A stretch of 64,000 nt of DNA, from positions 1,617,809 to 1,681,808 of the forward strand of contig NW_027506892.1 in NCBI RefSeq assembly GCF_052324685.1, read 5' to 3'. Position numbers and translations under genes: made by a program. The DNA is from Brachyhypopomus gauderio. Its lineage: Eukaryota > Chordata > Actinopteri > Gymnotiformes > Hypopomidae. Shown here one piece after another: positions 46,386 through 58,796 of this stretch (its first letter is position 1; each line of letters begins with the position of its first letter). The notes beneath the pieces were generated by a model, which was not told the DNA's origin, ran no database searches, and saw nothing but the letters and a program-made list of their open reading frames with translations.

Positions 46386-46444
<59 letters not shown>
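46386..46444. repeat. (CA)n tract before the exon 8 copy
   Basis: About 29 CA units, longer than the corresponding tract at 22666-22699 in copy A. Confidence 0.85.
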
Positions 46445-46448
<4 letters not shown>

Positions 46449-46489
46449 CGAAAGAGCAAAGAAAGAGAGAAACAGGGAGAATCAATATT

Positions 46490-48787
46490 TTGGATTTACT
46501 TTCATTGATTTAGTTTGTATCCCAAGTTTGTCTGATAACATTAGATTCACGCTGTTTAATCTACACTCCTTCTATTGTAAAATTTAGGCAAGATTGTAGG
46601 CAGGCTGAGAGACGTTGGCGAAGGTCAGAATTGCAAGTACATTTTGATATTTATAAAACAACATTGCACAATTACAACAGTGAAGTGAAATCAGCAAGGA
46701 AAAACTATTTCTCTACCTTAATCAATTCATCAAATAATAACTCGGCTGTCTTGTTCAGAAGTATAGATCAGCTAGTAAACCCCACCTCCTGTTTCTTCCC
46801 TGAGACTGTTTCAGTTGAAAAATGTGATGAGTTTGCAATATTTTTTAGGGACAAGATTACTAGTATAAGGCAGAACATAGCAACAAGCACTAATAGACTA
46901 TCAACCCTTATATCAGTTACTCAGCCTAACTTTAATGTCTTATTTCCAAGAAGTTGACAACACTACTTGATGTGATCTCATCACTAAAATCCTCTACTTG
47001 TGAACTGGACCCTTTACCTACATGCTTTTTCAAGCAGGTTCTGAGCTCATTAGCAAATGAAGTTCTAACGATTGTTAATCAGTCTCTGCAATTGGGTGAA
47101 TTCCCTAACTTTTTAAAAACAGCAACGGTTAAACCACTATTAAAGAACAGAAATCTTGATCCCACAATTCTCAATAATTATCGACCTATATCTAACCTTT
47201 CCTTTCTTAGCAAAATCATTGAAAAAGTTGTGTCAATCCAGTTGAATGATTATGTAAAAGTAAATCAAATAAATGACACTTTTCAATCTGGTTTCAGAGC
47301 TCTCCACAGCACTGAAACAGCCCTAGTTAAGGTAGTAAATGACTTGAGATTGAATACGGATGCAGGCAAACTCTCAGTCCTTTTTCTGCTGGATTTAAGC
47401 ACTGCTTTTGACACGGTTGATCATGAAATTCTTCTTGATCGACTACAGAGCTGGGTAGGCCTTAGTGGCTTAGTCTTAGACTGGTTTAGATCGTACCTAA
47501 CTGGGCTTGATTACTACGTAGCATTAGGTACCTCTTCCTCCACACGTCAAAAAATAACTTGTGGCGTCCCCCAAGGATCAATTCTTGGGCCGTTACTATT
47601 CAACCTATATATGCTTCCGTTACCACATATCATTAATAAACATGGTATTAGTTATCATCAATATGCAGATGACACTCAACTTTACATTTCTCTAGAACCT
47701 AAGGCCCTAAAATCAATTTGCTCACTGTTTGACTGCATAGATGATATACAGACATGGATGTCTGACAATTTTCTGCAATTAAATAAACAGAAGACAGAAG
47801 TTCTTGTTCTTGGCAGTGATTCACAAAGAAATGATGTTTAAATATTTAAATCAAATGAATCTGAATGCCAGACAATGTGTTAAGAACCTGGGCGTCACCT
47901 TTGATAATGAGCTCAGCTTCAAATCACACATCATGACTACATACAAGACAGCTTATTTTCACCTTCGAAACATTGCTAAGGTCCGAGATATGCTCACTCC
48001 TGCTGACAGTGAAAAACTTGTCCATGCATTTATCACATCAAGGCTAGATTATTGTAACGCTGTTCTGTCTGCTCTTCCAAAGAGCTCTATTTCGCACCTA
48101 CAGAGAGTTCAGAATGCGGCTGCAAGGGTTCTGACCCACAGGTGAAAGAGAGATCATATTACACCTGCACTCCACTCACTGCACTGGTTACCTGTCAGCT
48201 TTAGGATAGATTTTAAGGTTCTAGTCATGGTTTTTAAATGTCTTCATGGTCTTGCCCCTCTTTACCTCAGTGAAATGATGGTTAGATATGTTCCAGTCAG
48301 GTCTCTGAGGTCTTCAAACAGTAATCTACTGGTGATTCCTAGATGCCGATTAAAGATTGGCGAGGGTGCTTTTAGACACTATGGCCCAAAGCTCTGGAAT
48401 TCTCTTCCTGAAGAGCTCAGAGGCATTTAATCCCTGAATAGTTTCAAGAACAGTCTCAAAACATTTCTGTTTAGATCTGCTTTTAGTTAAGAAACTCTAG
48501 TCTATTATTTTATAATTTGTCACTTTATTTAATTATTTCTTTTTATCTTTAATTTTAATATTTTGTTATCTTCTTATATTTACTTTAGTTTTATTTACTT
48601 TACTTTTTTATTATATTGTTTACTTTACTTTTTTACATTTTATGTTATTTTACTTTAATTTCTTCTAACATTTCCTTTTTGTCTTCTCCTTTTTATGTTT
48701 CTTTTATTTATACTGTAAAGCACATTGAGTTGCATGTATGTATGAAAGGTGCTATACAAATAAAGATTATTATTATTTATTATTATT
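46490..48787 (+). mobile_element. L2-like LINE in intron 7, copy B (without the solo LTR)
   Basis: Same insertion as 22745-25401. It is better preserved: one open frame at 46954-47841 spans [61 protein letters not shown] (motif A), CGVPQGSILGPLLF (motif B) and [11 protein letters not shown] (motif C). The following blocks ([31 protein letters not shown]) are in another frame. It ends at the (ATT)n tail next to exon 7. It is inactive. Confidence 0.87.
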
Positions 48788-50345
48788 ACCTGAGTGTTTG
48801 TCCTTCATCACAGGATCCGTTCTGACCTTCCCACGCTGTAACGTCACACAAGCAGAGAGGTTTCACTGCCATTCACGCTCGTAAACTCATATCCAGATTC
48901 ATAAAACATGTCATATATAACTTCCACAAGAATGTAGCACTCACTCAGGTCAGAGGTCACACTGCCTACCATGGAGGTCGTTACAGTGAGTCAGAACCAC
49001 ACAACTGGTCCCTCAAACCCAGACACACGCTGCTTGTCTACAGTTTCAGTTGCATTGTGATTATATTCATGCATTTTGCATTTTCTGAAGCAATTCACAA
49101 GTTCACTGCCTTTTAATGCCGAAGCAAACACAAGACTATACACAGCATCTGTTCAGCGTATGCTGAATATGCCATAGTACCGGTTCTGTGTGCAGCGAGT
49201 CCAGATCGCTGTCTGTGGTGAACAAGTCTGTCCTCCTCAGAGGAACTACAGAAGCTCAGAGATCTATATGAACACAGTACCTACGTCTACAGCACTGAAA
49301 ATGGTTTATTCTGATGCACTGTATATTTTTACTCTATATTATTGTTGTCTGACACTGTGAGTATGAGTAAATCTACTTCATTTTAACGACAGAAACAGCT
49401 CAGAGAAGGTCTGGCTCACAGATGAAGCCAGGAGCTACCTGCTAGGGGTCTGGGTTTGGGCGTTTGTGAAGAATGCCTACTGGGGTTGTGTGTTGTGCTC
49501 AGATATCCTGCCATCTGGGCTTCAGTAACGCGTACAGTATCACTGCTCAGACTGTCTGTGGCTTAGGACAGAACCATCAAGAATAACAGCTACATTAACT
49601 TGACTTTGAGTTAACTCAAATACATTAACTGTGCCCCTACGGTCCCCCACTGACAAAAAACCCAACATTTTTAAAGAGATTGTTGCACCCTTTTAAATGA
49701 AAATCATGATTTCATAAAGGTCCAGTTCAGAAGGTACGTACATAAAGCTATGCTGCCTCCTACTGGTTGATTCCTGTCAGTTCAACTCATTATAATTAAA
49801 ATCTCTCCAGTCTTTTAAGACTTCTCCATTACATCTGTGGACACTCAAATGAGTATCATCCCACAACAGGCCTGTAGGTCATTTGAATCCTGGGCAGAAG
49901 CTCGTTTCCTTATGCTGAACTGAGACCAGTTCCCACCCCACCCCCATCCCCATCGACCTAATCTATATGGTCACTGGAAACTGATCTGAGGTCAGCATAC
50001 CTGTTCCAGTTGAACGTGGCACTGGAACGTCCAGCATCACATCTCTGAATCTTGAGCTGAAGTCTTCAGTGCACACGCTCTCCTCCTCTTCCTCCTCTTC
50101 CCCTGTTACCTATTAAAGATGCTATTTTAGCTTTGTTATACTGTTGTACTGTTTGTACTGTTTGTCCACAGTGGCAGTTGTCCTGTTGTTGTGTTGTGTT
50201 CGTCCCTCAGGGGGGCGGGGCATATAATCTGCCTCACCTTTCACTTTAAAAATACATAATAATATAAAATGAAAAAAAAAATTATGAAATGTGTCATACA
50301 TAAATAATATAACAAATATTGTAATGTCTTAATGTAATGATGAAA

Positions 50346-50346
<1 letters not shown>

Positions 50347-50415
<69 letters not shown>
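50347..50415. repeat. (CA)n tract, copy B of intron 5
   Basis: A pure CA run of about 34 units, shorter than the copy A counterpart at 27013. Confidence 0.9.
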
Positions 50416-50417
<2 letters not shown>

Positions 50418-53302
50418 CAATGGTAGTTCCCAGCAGTCGTTCCAGTCTCCAAAGACACTGCTCAGTCTTCGAGCCGCCGGGTCCTGCAGCTCCCAGTGTC
50501 TGCCAGGAGGGGGCAGTAAAGAGGCGAACACGATCACTGCCCCGTTCTTGCTGGCCACCTCGCTCCACTATGTTTATAGTGACCTCTGTAACGGCAGGGA
50601 AACAGGCAACGGTTCGGCGTTACAGGAGGCATTGCACCCTGGGACGGGACCATTATCGGCCTGTTTTACCTGTGGAAGTGTCCGGGAGGTCAGAGTTTGA
50701 CTCGTTGGGCGTGGAGGTAGTGTTGCCAGTGGGAGGGGGCGTGGTGCTCAGGACAGAGTCTTTAATCATAGACTTACTGCTTCTGAGGTGCACTGAAAAT
50801 AATTTTAAAGATATAAAAAAGACCACATGTGCTATATCCTAAAACAAATATTGAATTTGGGCATAATCCTAAAATGATTTAGATTATATTTATTTTCAAA
50901 AATCAGAGGAAAAAAAATCCAATTAAAATAAAAAATTTTCAAGTATCCAGATTCTGGACAGTCTGCAGAATTGACACCCAGTGAAAGGCACTGGTTCCCA
51001 GTCCGAGTCCTTGGATCTCAAGCTCAGTGTATTTTTGTATTCTCACTCATCTCATAAAGGTTGATGAGTTCTACACCTGCTCAATGAGCTGAATCAGGTG
51101 TGAGACAGGTGAGAGCATGAGAAAACGTGATGAGCGTGGTACTGGTCCCAATGACACGCCCACAGATCACGCCCACAGATCACAGGCCACGCCCACCGCC
51201 ATCTTCTAACGTGATCCTGAGAGGCCTTGAGTCTACCTGAGTGGAGAAAGTTCTCCGTCTTGCCGTTCCCTCCATTTGGTCGGGGGAGTCTAGGGACACA
51301 ACAGAAATTTAGCGTAAATTTAGAAATTTAACTTTTGCAGTAAATATCCTCATTCTCACCCACTTCACATTCATGCTTTTTTTGCAAGTGTACAAGGTAA
51401 TTTTAACACATTTGCTGGTTAAATGATCATATTCTCTGCTTGTATCTATATGGCACAAATCAGGGATATAAGACCCCACAAAAGCATCCTTGTATTAATA
51501 TAACTGATCAAACAAATGATCTTTTGCCTGAAAGAAATGTCTTTTATCATTTTGTTATGGAGGTCACGGGGTTAGTCCCAGTTTTAGGAACCAGAGACAT
51601 TGTGTTATTTCCTTACTGGACAAGCAAGGCCTTCACCAGGTGTGCCAGGTGTGCGTGAGCCAGACACACGTGAATATGTCTGCACGCTGGTTCCCAACAC
51701 TTCAGCTGCGTTATCACTGTAGTGTTGAGCCAGTGACTTTGTGACGTGTTACACAACATCAACATTTACTCATTTAATTGCTGGAAATGCAGTTTTTCAA
51801 TGAAGAAACAGAAAGGAAGAAATATTGTGAGTGGCCTCCCATCTGACCTGCAGCCTACTGAGCTGATCATCGATGGCGTCAAGCAGGAGATCGCAGTGGT
51901 CTCTGCAGAGAGCAGCTGGGTCCAGACAGAAACCACTGGTCACCTCTTCAACACCATCTGAGAACAGAGAACAGGCAGAAACTAACATCAAAATGAAAGA
52001 CTGAAAAGACACTCCATTGCTGTTGTGATTGGTCAGATTATAACCCATGAACTACTGCAGTACACAGTGTTAATATGGAACGTTAACACAGAGGTATCTG
52101 GGATCAAAATAATGTGTGAATATATTTAGAAGTCGCTGCACCTTAAACAACAGCGTCAGTTCTTTGTATATAGACAGGCTCCTTTAAAGCTCAGTTAAAG
52201 CTCAGTTAAAGTGCATGCACCTCCACCCACACCGACAAGACTGATCCAGAATCAGAGTAAAAGTCTAAGACAAGCATTCAGACCAGCACAGAGGCGATCA
52301 TCTGTGTCATCAGCTTCTCCGTGGCTTCCAACGTCCATCACCTACAACACGCAAGTCAAAAAACACAACATGAAACTGCACTTCCCAACATTACAGCCTC
52401 TGTAATATAACTTTTACCCAACGAACTGTAGGGTAGTGAATGTATCATTTTCAAACTAATTAAAGGGTCGTTCATTCATGTTTTATTCGGTTTTAGCTCG
52501 TTTGTTATGCTGAAACACACGTTTGGAGAGCTGGAGCGACTGTTGGTGGCCTGTTGCCCGGGGAACAAACTGGGACCCGCCAGTAAACGCGGTCCGGTCT
52601 GGTGGGAAATAAAGGCTCACACATTCCAGTCCCACATGTGTATCCACCAAAATGTCTTAAGAGTTACGCACTGTATCGTGTTAGTACTATGCTGCTTCTT
52701 GAAGCTAAACGTTTACCAACTAAATGAAAGTGGATATAATAAAGGCGAACGTGCATGTTTAAGAGCTGCTTGCGCGTCGTTTATAACGTCCTTTATCACA
52801 TTAGAGCATCGTGTAAACACACCAATGATCAAATCATCTTTCGTTTTGTTTGACCTAACGAATCAAGACGCACGTATACTCACAGTTGGTTTGGGTCTGG
52901 ATCTCAACCCTGCTGCGGGACTGATGGACTGAGCTGCACACATCGCTTGACATTCACAGACGCACGCGCCGCAGGATCTTAGCAACCGTCAGTCCTGCAG
53001 ACCCAACACACCCTGAAAAGAAGTTGAACTGAAGACACATGGAGTGGTTCAGGTAATGCTAGACATTCAAATGGCTTCAGTTCACTGGTGCATAATCAAA
53101 CATTTCTCACATTTGTCAACACACATTATAGATCATATTTCCCATATTTCACATTGTCAGATGAGGCTTGACTTGTCCACCCATGTGATCAAGACTCGTT
53201 TCAGTCCTGTCTTTGTGTGCATATACTTGGCGATCGATCGTGATATAATACTTAATTTGTGTCCATTTACACCTCCACTCCCCTAACAATTTACACTCGC
53301 TA

Positions 53303-53326
53303 CCCCCCCCCCCCCCCCCCCCCCCC
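53303..53326. repeat. Poly(C) run of 24
   Basis: An uninterrupted C homopolymer, absent at the corresponding place in copy A (30040) but matched by a shorter C-rich stretch near 36042. Confidence 0.85.
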
Positions 53327-53524
53327 GCTCCAATTTTATTTGCTGATAGTGCCACACACTCATTACACTCCATGTCTCAAAGGTTGCCCACCCCTGGCAT
53401 AGAGCATACCCGTCAACTCTCCCGTTTTGGCTGGGAAACTACTACCATATTTTACCCCTCTTTCCCGATGTCCTCCCGTATTAATATTTTCCCGTAAATT
53501 CCCGTATTGTAATATAGTATATAT

Positions 53525-54359
53525 AGGTATAATGACAAAATTTTCAAACAGCCTCAAGCTTTAAAAGAATCACATATCTAGACAGAGGTGAAATATACCT
53601 TTAAAATGATACCTGGATTTTGAAAATTGGTTGAGAATTGATAAAGTTATGATATTTATAATATCATGTATCACATTAAAATATAATACATTAATTACAA
53701 TAGAAGTCGTGTGACTGAAATTCACATAATCTAATTCTAATTAATCATAATTAATAATTAATCATAATCATAATCTAATTCGAAGTGATGTTAACTATAT
53801 TACCATTTAACAACAAGTTATATCAGAAAACAATGAGATTAAACTACACAACACTGGTATCAGTACCGATTTCAAGAAAACACTGTGGGAACGAGTTAAA
53901 CCGAGACGCCGCTTTTAGCCTAAAGTTGCTAGCTACCGTGACGTTCGATACGCCAATGTCAATCATGACTACTTATTTTCCGCGGTCTAGTAAAATACTT
54001 TCGCCTGCACGGATTTCGATTAAATTTGGTCAGTATTGAGATAAAAGCTGTATTTTTAGGTCCACATATATTTCGATGGTGTCCGGAGCGTTGATGAAGA
54101 AAACAGACCGCTTGAAAACAACAAAGTATCTTCTCGCTGGTCTCCCGACCTGAAATCGCCTCAGAGTTGACTATAAATAGTGCCTGATGATTGGCTGGGT
54201 TGTGCTTGACGAAGTCACTGTAGTATTCAGGAAAAAACATACACCTGCTAGGCGGTGAGGAGTGATGTTATATGACACCTTTACAAAAGTACAACGTAGT
54301 TTGGAACACATTACTGAGCCAGAATTTTTCGCATCGAACGTTGGTTCGTCAGCATACCT
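53525..54359. mobile_element. DNA transposon-like insert, 835 bp, copy B only
   Basis: Copy A reads agtatatatcttaaaagc without a break. In B an insert starting AGGTATAATGAC and ending GTCAGCATACCT lies between agtatatat (53516-53524) and agtataaat (54360-54368), a 9-bp target duplication with one mismatch. The ends form a short imperfect inverted repeat. No transposase was recognised; a hAT or Mutator-type source fits an 8-9 bp duplication. Confidence 0.75.
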
Positions 54360-54998
54360 AGTATAAATCTTAAAAGCATTCAAGCGCCTCTCCAAACTGA
54401 ACTATGTCGCTAGTCTCGCGAGAATGGCAACCTGCAGTAGCCCGAGTGTCAGTTCTCGCGAGATTAGCGCTGACAGCAGGAACAACAAACCCGAAAAACT
54501 AATCAGAGATGGATGAATGTAACGAGAGAGAAGGTGTTTCTATCAAAAAAGTGAAGACGTCGTGTAAAATATAAGGGGTCCCGGACCTTGATTGGGCTGG
54601 AGGGAATGATCGCAGCGACCAGCGGAAAATTTTCCTTATTTTTAAATAAAAAACGTGACAGGTATCTACTTTGCTGCCAGGGTGCTCCTTTTCTAATGTA
54701 ATTCATTCAATTCCATCTCATTACTCCTTTATTTAAATGTATTATTTAAAGTAGAATTAATTTGCCCAAATTAAAATGGCAGTAGATACGAACAGTCTCA
54801 AATGTAAATTCATTCATGCTGCGGTTTATTGTGGTACTTCTGCATAATTTTTTTTCTTAAAAAAAATAAATGTATAATAATGAACTTATTATTAAAAAGG
54901 AATAACTATTACTGAATAAAGTAATATATATATATATATTTAGTATAACCACAGTATGTTTTTTGTTTACTTAGATGTTATGAATTGATTAATCGAAA

Positions 54999-55015
54999 TG
55001 ACGTCACAATACATC

Positions 55016-55087
<72 letters not shown>

Positions 55088-55189
55088 CATACTTTATTGA
55101 TCCCGAAGGAAATTTAGCATGACGTTGGTAAGTAGTAGAATTCCGTTTCTATAGTAACGACATAACACAACATAACCGAACGTATATAA
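54999..55189 (+). promoter_or_regulatory. Promoter of cassette B1 with an inserted GATA tract
   Basis: TGACGTCA at 54999-55006 and TATATAA at 55183-55189, as in A1. The two are 104 bp further apart because a LINE tail with a GATA repeat was inserted between them. Confidence 0.55.
55011..55121 (-). mobile_element. LINE 3' tail with (GATA)n, copy B only
   Basis: About 18 GATA units followed by catactttattgatcccgaa, which on the minus strand reads ttcgggatcaataaagtatg and then (TATC)n: a 5'-truncated LINE 3' end. Copy A1 lacks it (acaatacatgacgttgg is continuous at 30926-30943). Confidence 0.75.
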
Positions 55190-55317
55190 GGCCGCACGTC
55201 AAGGCAGTCGACAATAGTGTGATATTTGTTGAGAAAAAGGAAAGACTGTACAGCATCACAGCTGAACATACAACTAATTAATACAGTAGTGGACAGTGGA
55301 GAGTTATAAGAAAGAAG

Positions 55318-55956
55318 ATGGACTGCAGTATACAGACTGAGATGGAAAGTGAAATTCTGAAAAGAAGTGAGGAACAAACAAAGGATTACACACAGACGCT
55401 GAGTGAACAGGAGGAGATGTTCAAGATGACAATTGAAAATATGATATCCAGGATTAATAAAGCCACAGATCAAGTAGAAACAGAGATGATAAAAAACAGA
55501 GAGATGGTCAGTGAGTACAAGAAGATGGAAAAGGAGTGGGCAAGAGAGAGAGAAGAAATGAAGAACAGACTTAAGGAACTGGAGGATGAAAAGAGGGTGG
55601 TTGAAGAGGAGAGGAAGCTAATGGAGGAGGAGTGTATAAAGGAGACGAGAAGGTTGGCCGAGTACACAGCGAGGGAGGAGCTGGAGAAGATCAAGCTTAG
55701 GCACGAGATCTTCTTCTACCAGGAAAACGAAAAGGCACGACTGAGTGAAGTAGAAGAACTTAGACAAAAGATGAAGGAGAATGAAAAGATAAAGGGGGAG
55801 CTAGAAGAAGAGTTGAGAAGGAATAAGGCTTCATGCCGCCTGAAGCAAATGGTGGCTAGAGCGTTTGTGAAGAAAGACGGAAAACCTGAGGGCTCTGAGA
55901 AGAGAACTCTGGGACGATGGTGGAGGAGCATATGGCGAAAATGGTTCAAGCACTGA
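55318..55956 (+). CDS. Small coiled-coil protein with Trp-rich basic tail, copy B1 (212 aa)
   Basis: It is the duplicate of the A1 protein, of identical length, with a few substitutions (KATDQVETEM for KATDQIDTEM; EEECIKET for EEACIKET; EMKNRLKE for EMKKRLKE). The coil, the NKASCRLKQMVARAF stretch and the tail LGRWWRSIWRKWFKH are all kept and the frame is intact, although the neighbouring copy of the large coiled-coil gene has decayed. Confidence 0.75.
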   Translation: MDCSIQTEMESEILKRSEEQTKDYTQTLSEQEEMFKMTIENMISRINKATDQVETEMIKNREMVSEYKKMEKEWAREREEMKNRLKELEDEKRVVEEERKLMEEECIKETRRLAEYTAREELEKIKLRHEIFFYQENEKARLSEVEELRQKMKENEKIKGELEEELRRNKASCRLKQMVARAFVKKDGKPEGSEKRTLGRWWRSIWRKWFKH

Positions 55957-55970
55957 AGTGAAAGTGTGAG

Positions 55971-56003
55971 GAACCGCACATGATCTCCGTGTAGATGCGG
56001 TTC
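55971..56003 (+). other. Conserved hairpin after the stop codon (B1)
   Basis: Identical stem and loop to A1. Confidence 0.6.
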
Positions 56004-57110
56004 ACCTGCCGCTCATCGCGCCTCCCCATCGCAACTATTTAATCTTCCCCCTCACTCTTCTTGTGAAGTATTGGTGCCATGCCACGTATCGAGCGGTCTC
56101 TCCGTCTTACTGCTTTCCCCGTGTACCGACCTCTGATCTCCTCCTAGACATCGTCCCTTGCCTAGTCCCTCTGAACCAGAACCATATAGCGAGAGAGTCG
56201 CGCCATCTCCGTTCACTCCAACGAACCCGTTTGATTACAGCAAATACGAGCAGCGCAGTCAAGCTGGACCAGTGGACCATCTGTGATGCACTTTTACAGG
56301 TTAGTACGCTTAAAAAATCTGATTGTGTATTATAAGGACATCAGAATCAAATTAACATGTGCGTTAAAATGTGAATTAAAGCATTTTAGTGAATTATCCA
56401 CCTCTTAATAAGCAGATTTACTTGTAGGAGTAATGATTAGTCCAAATGTTTCTGTCTAATGGGCTTGATGGCACATTTTGAGCTGTTTGGGGGTTGTTGG
56501 ATTTTGAAGCTCGGCTACTGGAGTTGTATTTCACCTTTGTGGATTGGCTCTTGCTTCCAAGCTGACCATCTTTTAACCATTTCTTCTTTCTGTCATTTCG
56601 TATTGTGCAGGGGGCTTCCTCTTTCTGAGTGCGGGGCGATGCACAAAAATGGTGCAAACAGCATCTGCTCTCAGCCTAGTCTTGCCCTGTTTGGTTCTGA
56701 TGAACTGGTCTGCCTCAAAATGTGCCTGCAGAGTGATGTGAGTTTACTCCTCACACATGACAACTCAGTTTTGTCTACCCATATACATATCCCATAGTGG
56801 GTGAATACACAGTATAAGAGAACACTTACTGGATACGTATACACTCATTACACGTATAAAAAAAACAACCAAGGATGTGCAACAAATTCAAATTTATATC
56901 ACATCAATACTCATAATAATCATTTTCTCCTGTCTTTTTCTCCTCTCTCTCTTTAGGCCAAAGAACCACAGGGGATTCAATGGAGCTGCAACTAGATGGC
57001 ACTCTCACCTGTTTGATAGCTCTGTGATCATTGTTTCAATAAAGACAGCTATTATCCGCACTTGGATCCTTGTCTGCCTGATTAGTACATTACAGAAAGT
57101 GTAGTAAACG
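56004..57110 (+). other. Spliced-looking 3' region of cassette B1
   Basis: Donor after 56299, acceptor before 56611, donor after 56737, acceptor before 56957, AATAAA at 57038-57043; the same arrangement as in A1. Confidence 0.5.
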
Positions 57111-57189
57111 AACCTGTGCCCTAGAGAGATTATAAATAATATGGCATTTCATAATAATAATGATAAACGCATTCTATGAACTTCATTTT

Positions 57190-57495
57190 GTTTGGATGTA
57201 CCATTGCCACAGAGGGCACGCTGATGCCAACTCCTCTCTGAGGTTCACCATCTGCAACTATAGAACTATATTTGGATTATAAATACAGACTTATGCTAGT
57301 GGGCCGCCCAATGGAGGATGGGTTCCCTTTTGAGTCTTGGTCCTCCCGAGATTTCTTCCTAATCCCCACCATCATAGGGAGTTTTTCCTCACCACTGTTG
57401 CCTCTGTCGCTCATTAGGGATCTGGACCCATACAATTGTAAAGCTGCTTTGTGATGTGTTGTAAAAAGCACTATATAAATAAATTTGACTTGACC
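57190..57495 (+). mobile_element. Teleost retroposon 3' tail, copy B
   Basis: Counterpart of 33000-33300, ending ctatataaataaatttgact. Confidence 0.6.
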
Positions 57496-57683
57496 ATGTT
57501 ACAATCATTATGATATTTTATATATATATATATACACACTACTGTTCAAAAGTTTGGGGTCACTTAGAAATGTTATTTTTGAAAGAAAAGCAGTTTTTTT
57601 TATTTTGCTAACATTAAATGCATCAAAAATACACTCTATACATTATTAATGTGGTAAATGACTATTCTAGCTGTAAACGTCTG

Positions 57684-58586
57684 GGCCCGTATTTATCAAA
57701 CTTCTTAGAATTACTCCTAAGAATGCTGCTAAGAATTGACTTATGTCTAAAATAATTCTTAGTTAAAAGCTGAGACTAAAGGTTAGTTATCAAGCCTCTC
57801 AGTCTCACTTTAAGCAAAGTGTAGGAGCAATTCTTAAGTGTCAGTCTAAGAGCTGATTTACGACACCTGGCTGTGCCGCAAAGCTGGGCCTGTATTTTTC
57901 AAACTTCTTAGAGTGGAATTTTGGACTTAAGTGCTGAAAAATTCTTAGATTTGCTCCTACTCACAGAGTTAAGTGTAAAATCACTTCAAAATTATTGCAT
58001 CCGTCAGTAATAAAGAAGCTGCTGGTGCTCCCGACCCTGCTGGCTTGAGCGCAGATTCTCCCTCTCTGACAGCGCTTCCAAACACCTCCATGGCCGGAGG
58101 AAGAGTGGGCGTCTGAAGGCAGAGGACTCACTCCCAAATGACATACAAGAACTGACAAGGCAGACGTCAAAGCTTAAAATTAAAGTATTAAAATCGCAGC
58201 ATGAATATTACAATCTTGCACGAAAAAAAATGAAAGGAAGAACAAAAAAATTTAATCCCATGCTTATCCTAATGCCTAATTATTGTGCATATTTGTGCAT
58301 TGTGCATATTTATGTGCATATTTATATATCTATAAAATTGAAATGTGTGAAGGTTCGCACGCGTCTCTGTCTTCTCAGTGTCATCTCAGCCCCCTAGTGG
58401 CAACTCTTAACAACTTATGAGTCCTCTGGAGCAGTCTTAACTTTTCGGGAGAGTAAGAGTGATTCTTATACTTGAGAGTTTTGATAACTGGCACTTACAC
58501 TTAACTCTGTGAGTAGGAGCAAATCTAAGAATTTTTCAGCACTTTAGTCCAAAATTCCACTCTAAGAAGTTTGATAAATACGGGCC
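57684..58586. mobile_element. Compound inverted-repeat element, 903 bp, copy B only
   Basis: Ends are ggcccgtatttatcaaactt and aagtttgataaatacgggcc, flanked by CTG on both sides (57681-57683 and 58587-58589); copy A has a single CTG. A second left end (gggcctgtatttttcaaact) lies inside at about 57886. It matches the right end over about 95 bp (to actcacagagttaagtgt), so one related element seems to sit within another. No transposase was recognised. Confidence 0.75.
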
Positions 58587-58796
58587 CTGGTTGTTAATGC
58601 AATATCTACATAGATGTATGGAGACCCATTTCCAATAACCATCACTCCAGTGTTCTAATGGTACATTGTGTTTGCTAACTCTGTAAGGAGGCTATTGGAT
58701 ATTTAGAAAACCCTTGAAAACCCTTGTGCAAGTAGGTTAGCACAGCTGAAAACAGTTTTGCTGATTAGAGAAGCTATAAAACTGACCTTCCTTTAA

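Larger units (their letters stand above)
44405..52943 (-). pseudogene. Partial, decayed copy of the 26-exon coiled-coil gene
   Basis: Exons retained (minus strand): 1 at 52943-52884, 2 at 52341-52284, 3 at 51957-51848, 4 at 51289-51237, 5 at 50792-50670, 6 at 50102-50001, 7 at 48835-48790, 8 at 46383-45329, and 19 at 44637-44405. Exon 4 is 8 nt shorter than in copy A (53 versus 61), which breaks the frame. Exon 6 lost 12 nt in frame, four of the acidic residues. Exon 8 grew by 676 nt, not a multiple of three. Exons 9-18 were deleted and exons 20-26 were not included in the duplicated unit. The copy therefore cannot make the full protein, although its 5' end and upstream region are intact and may still be transcribed. 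Confidence 0.85.

Noticed and set aside
45429..46508. 359-codon plus-strand frame of GGVGVEGG-type repeats
   Set aside because: It is the opposite strand of the exon 8 repeat; an 18-bp period without stops is open in several frames.
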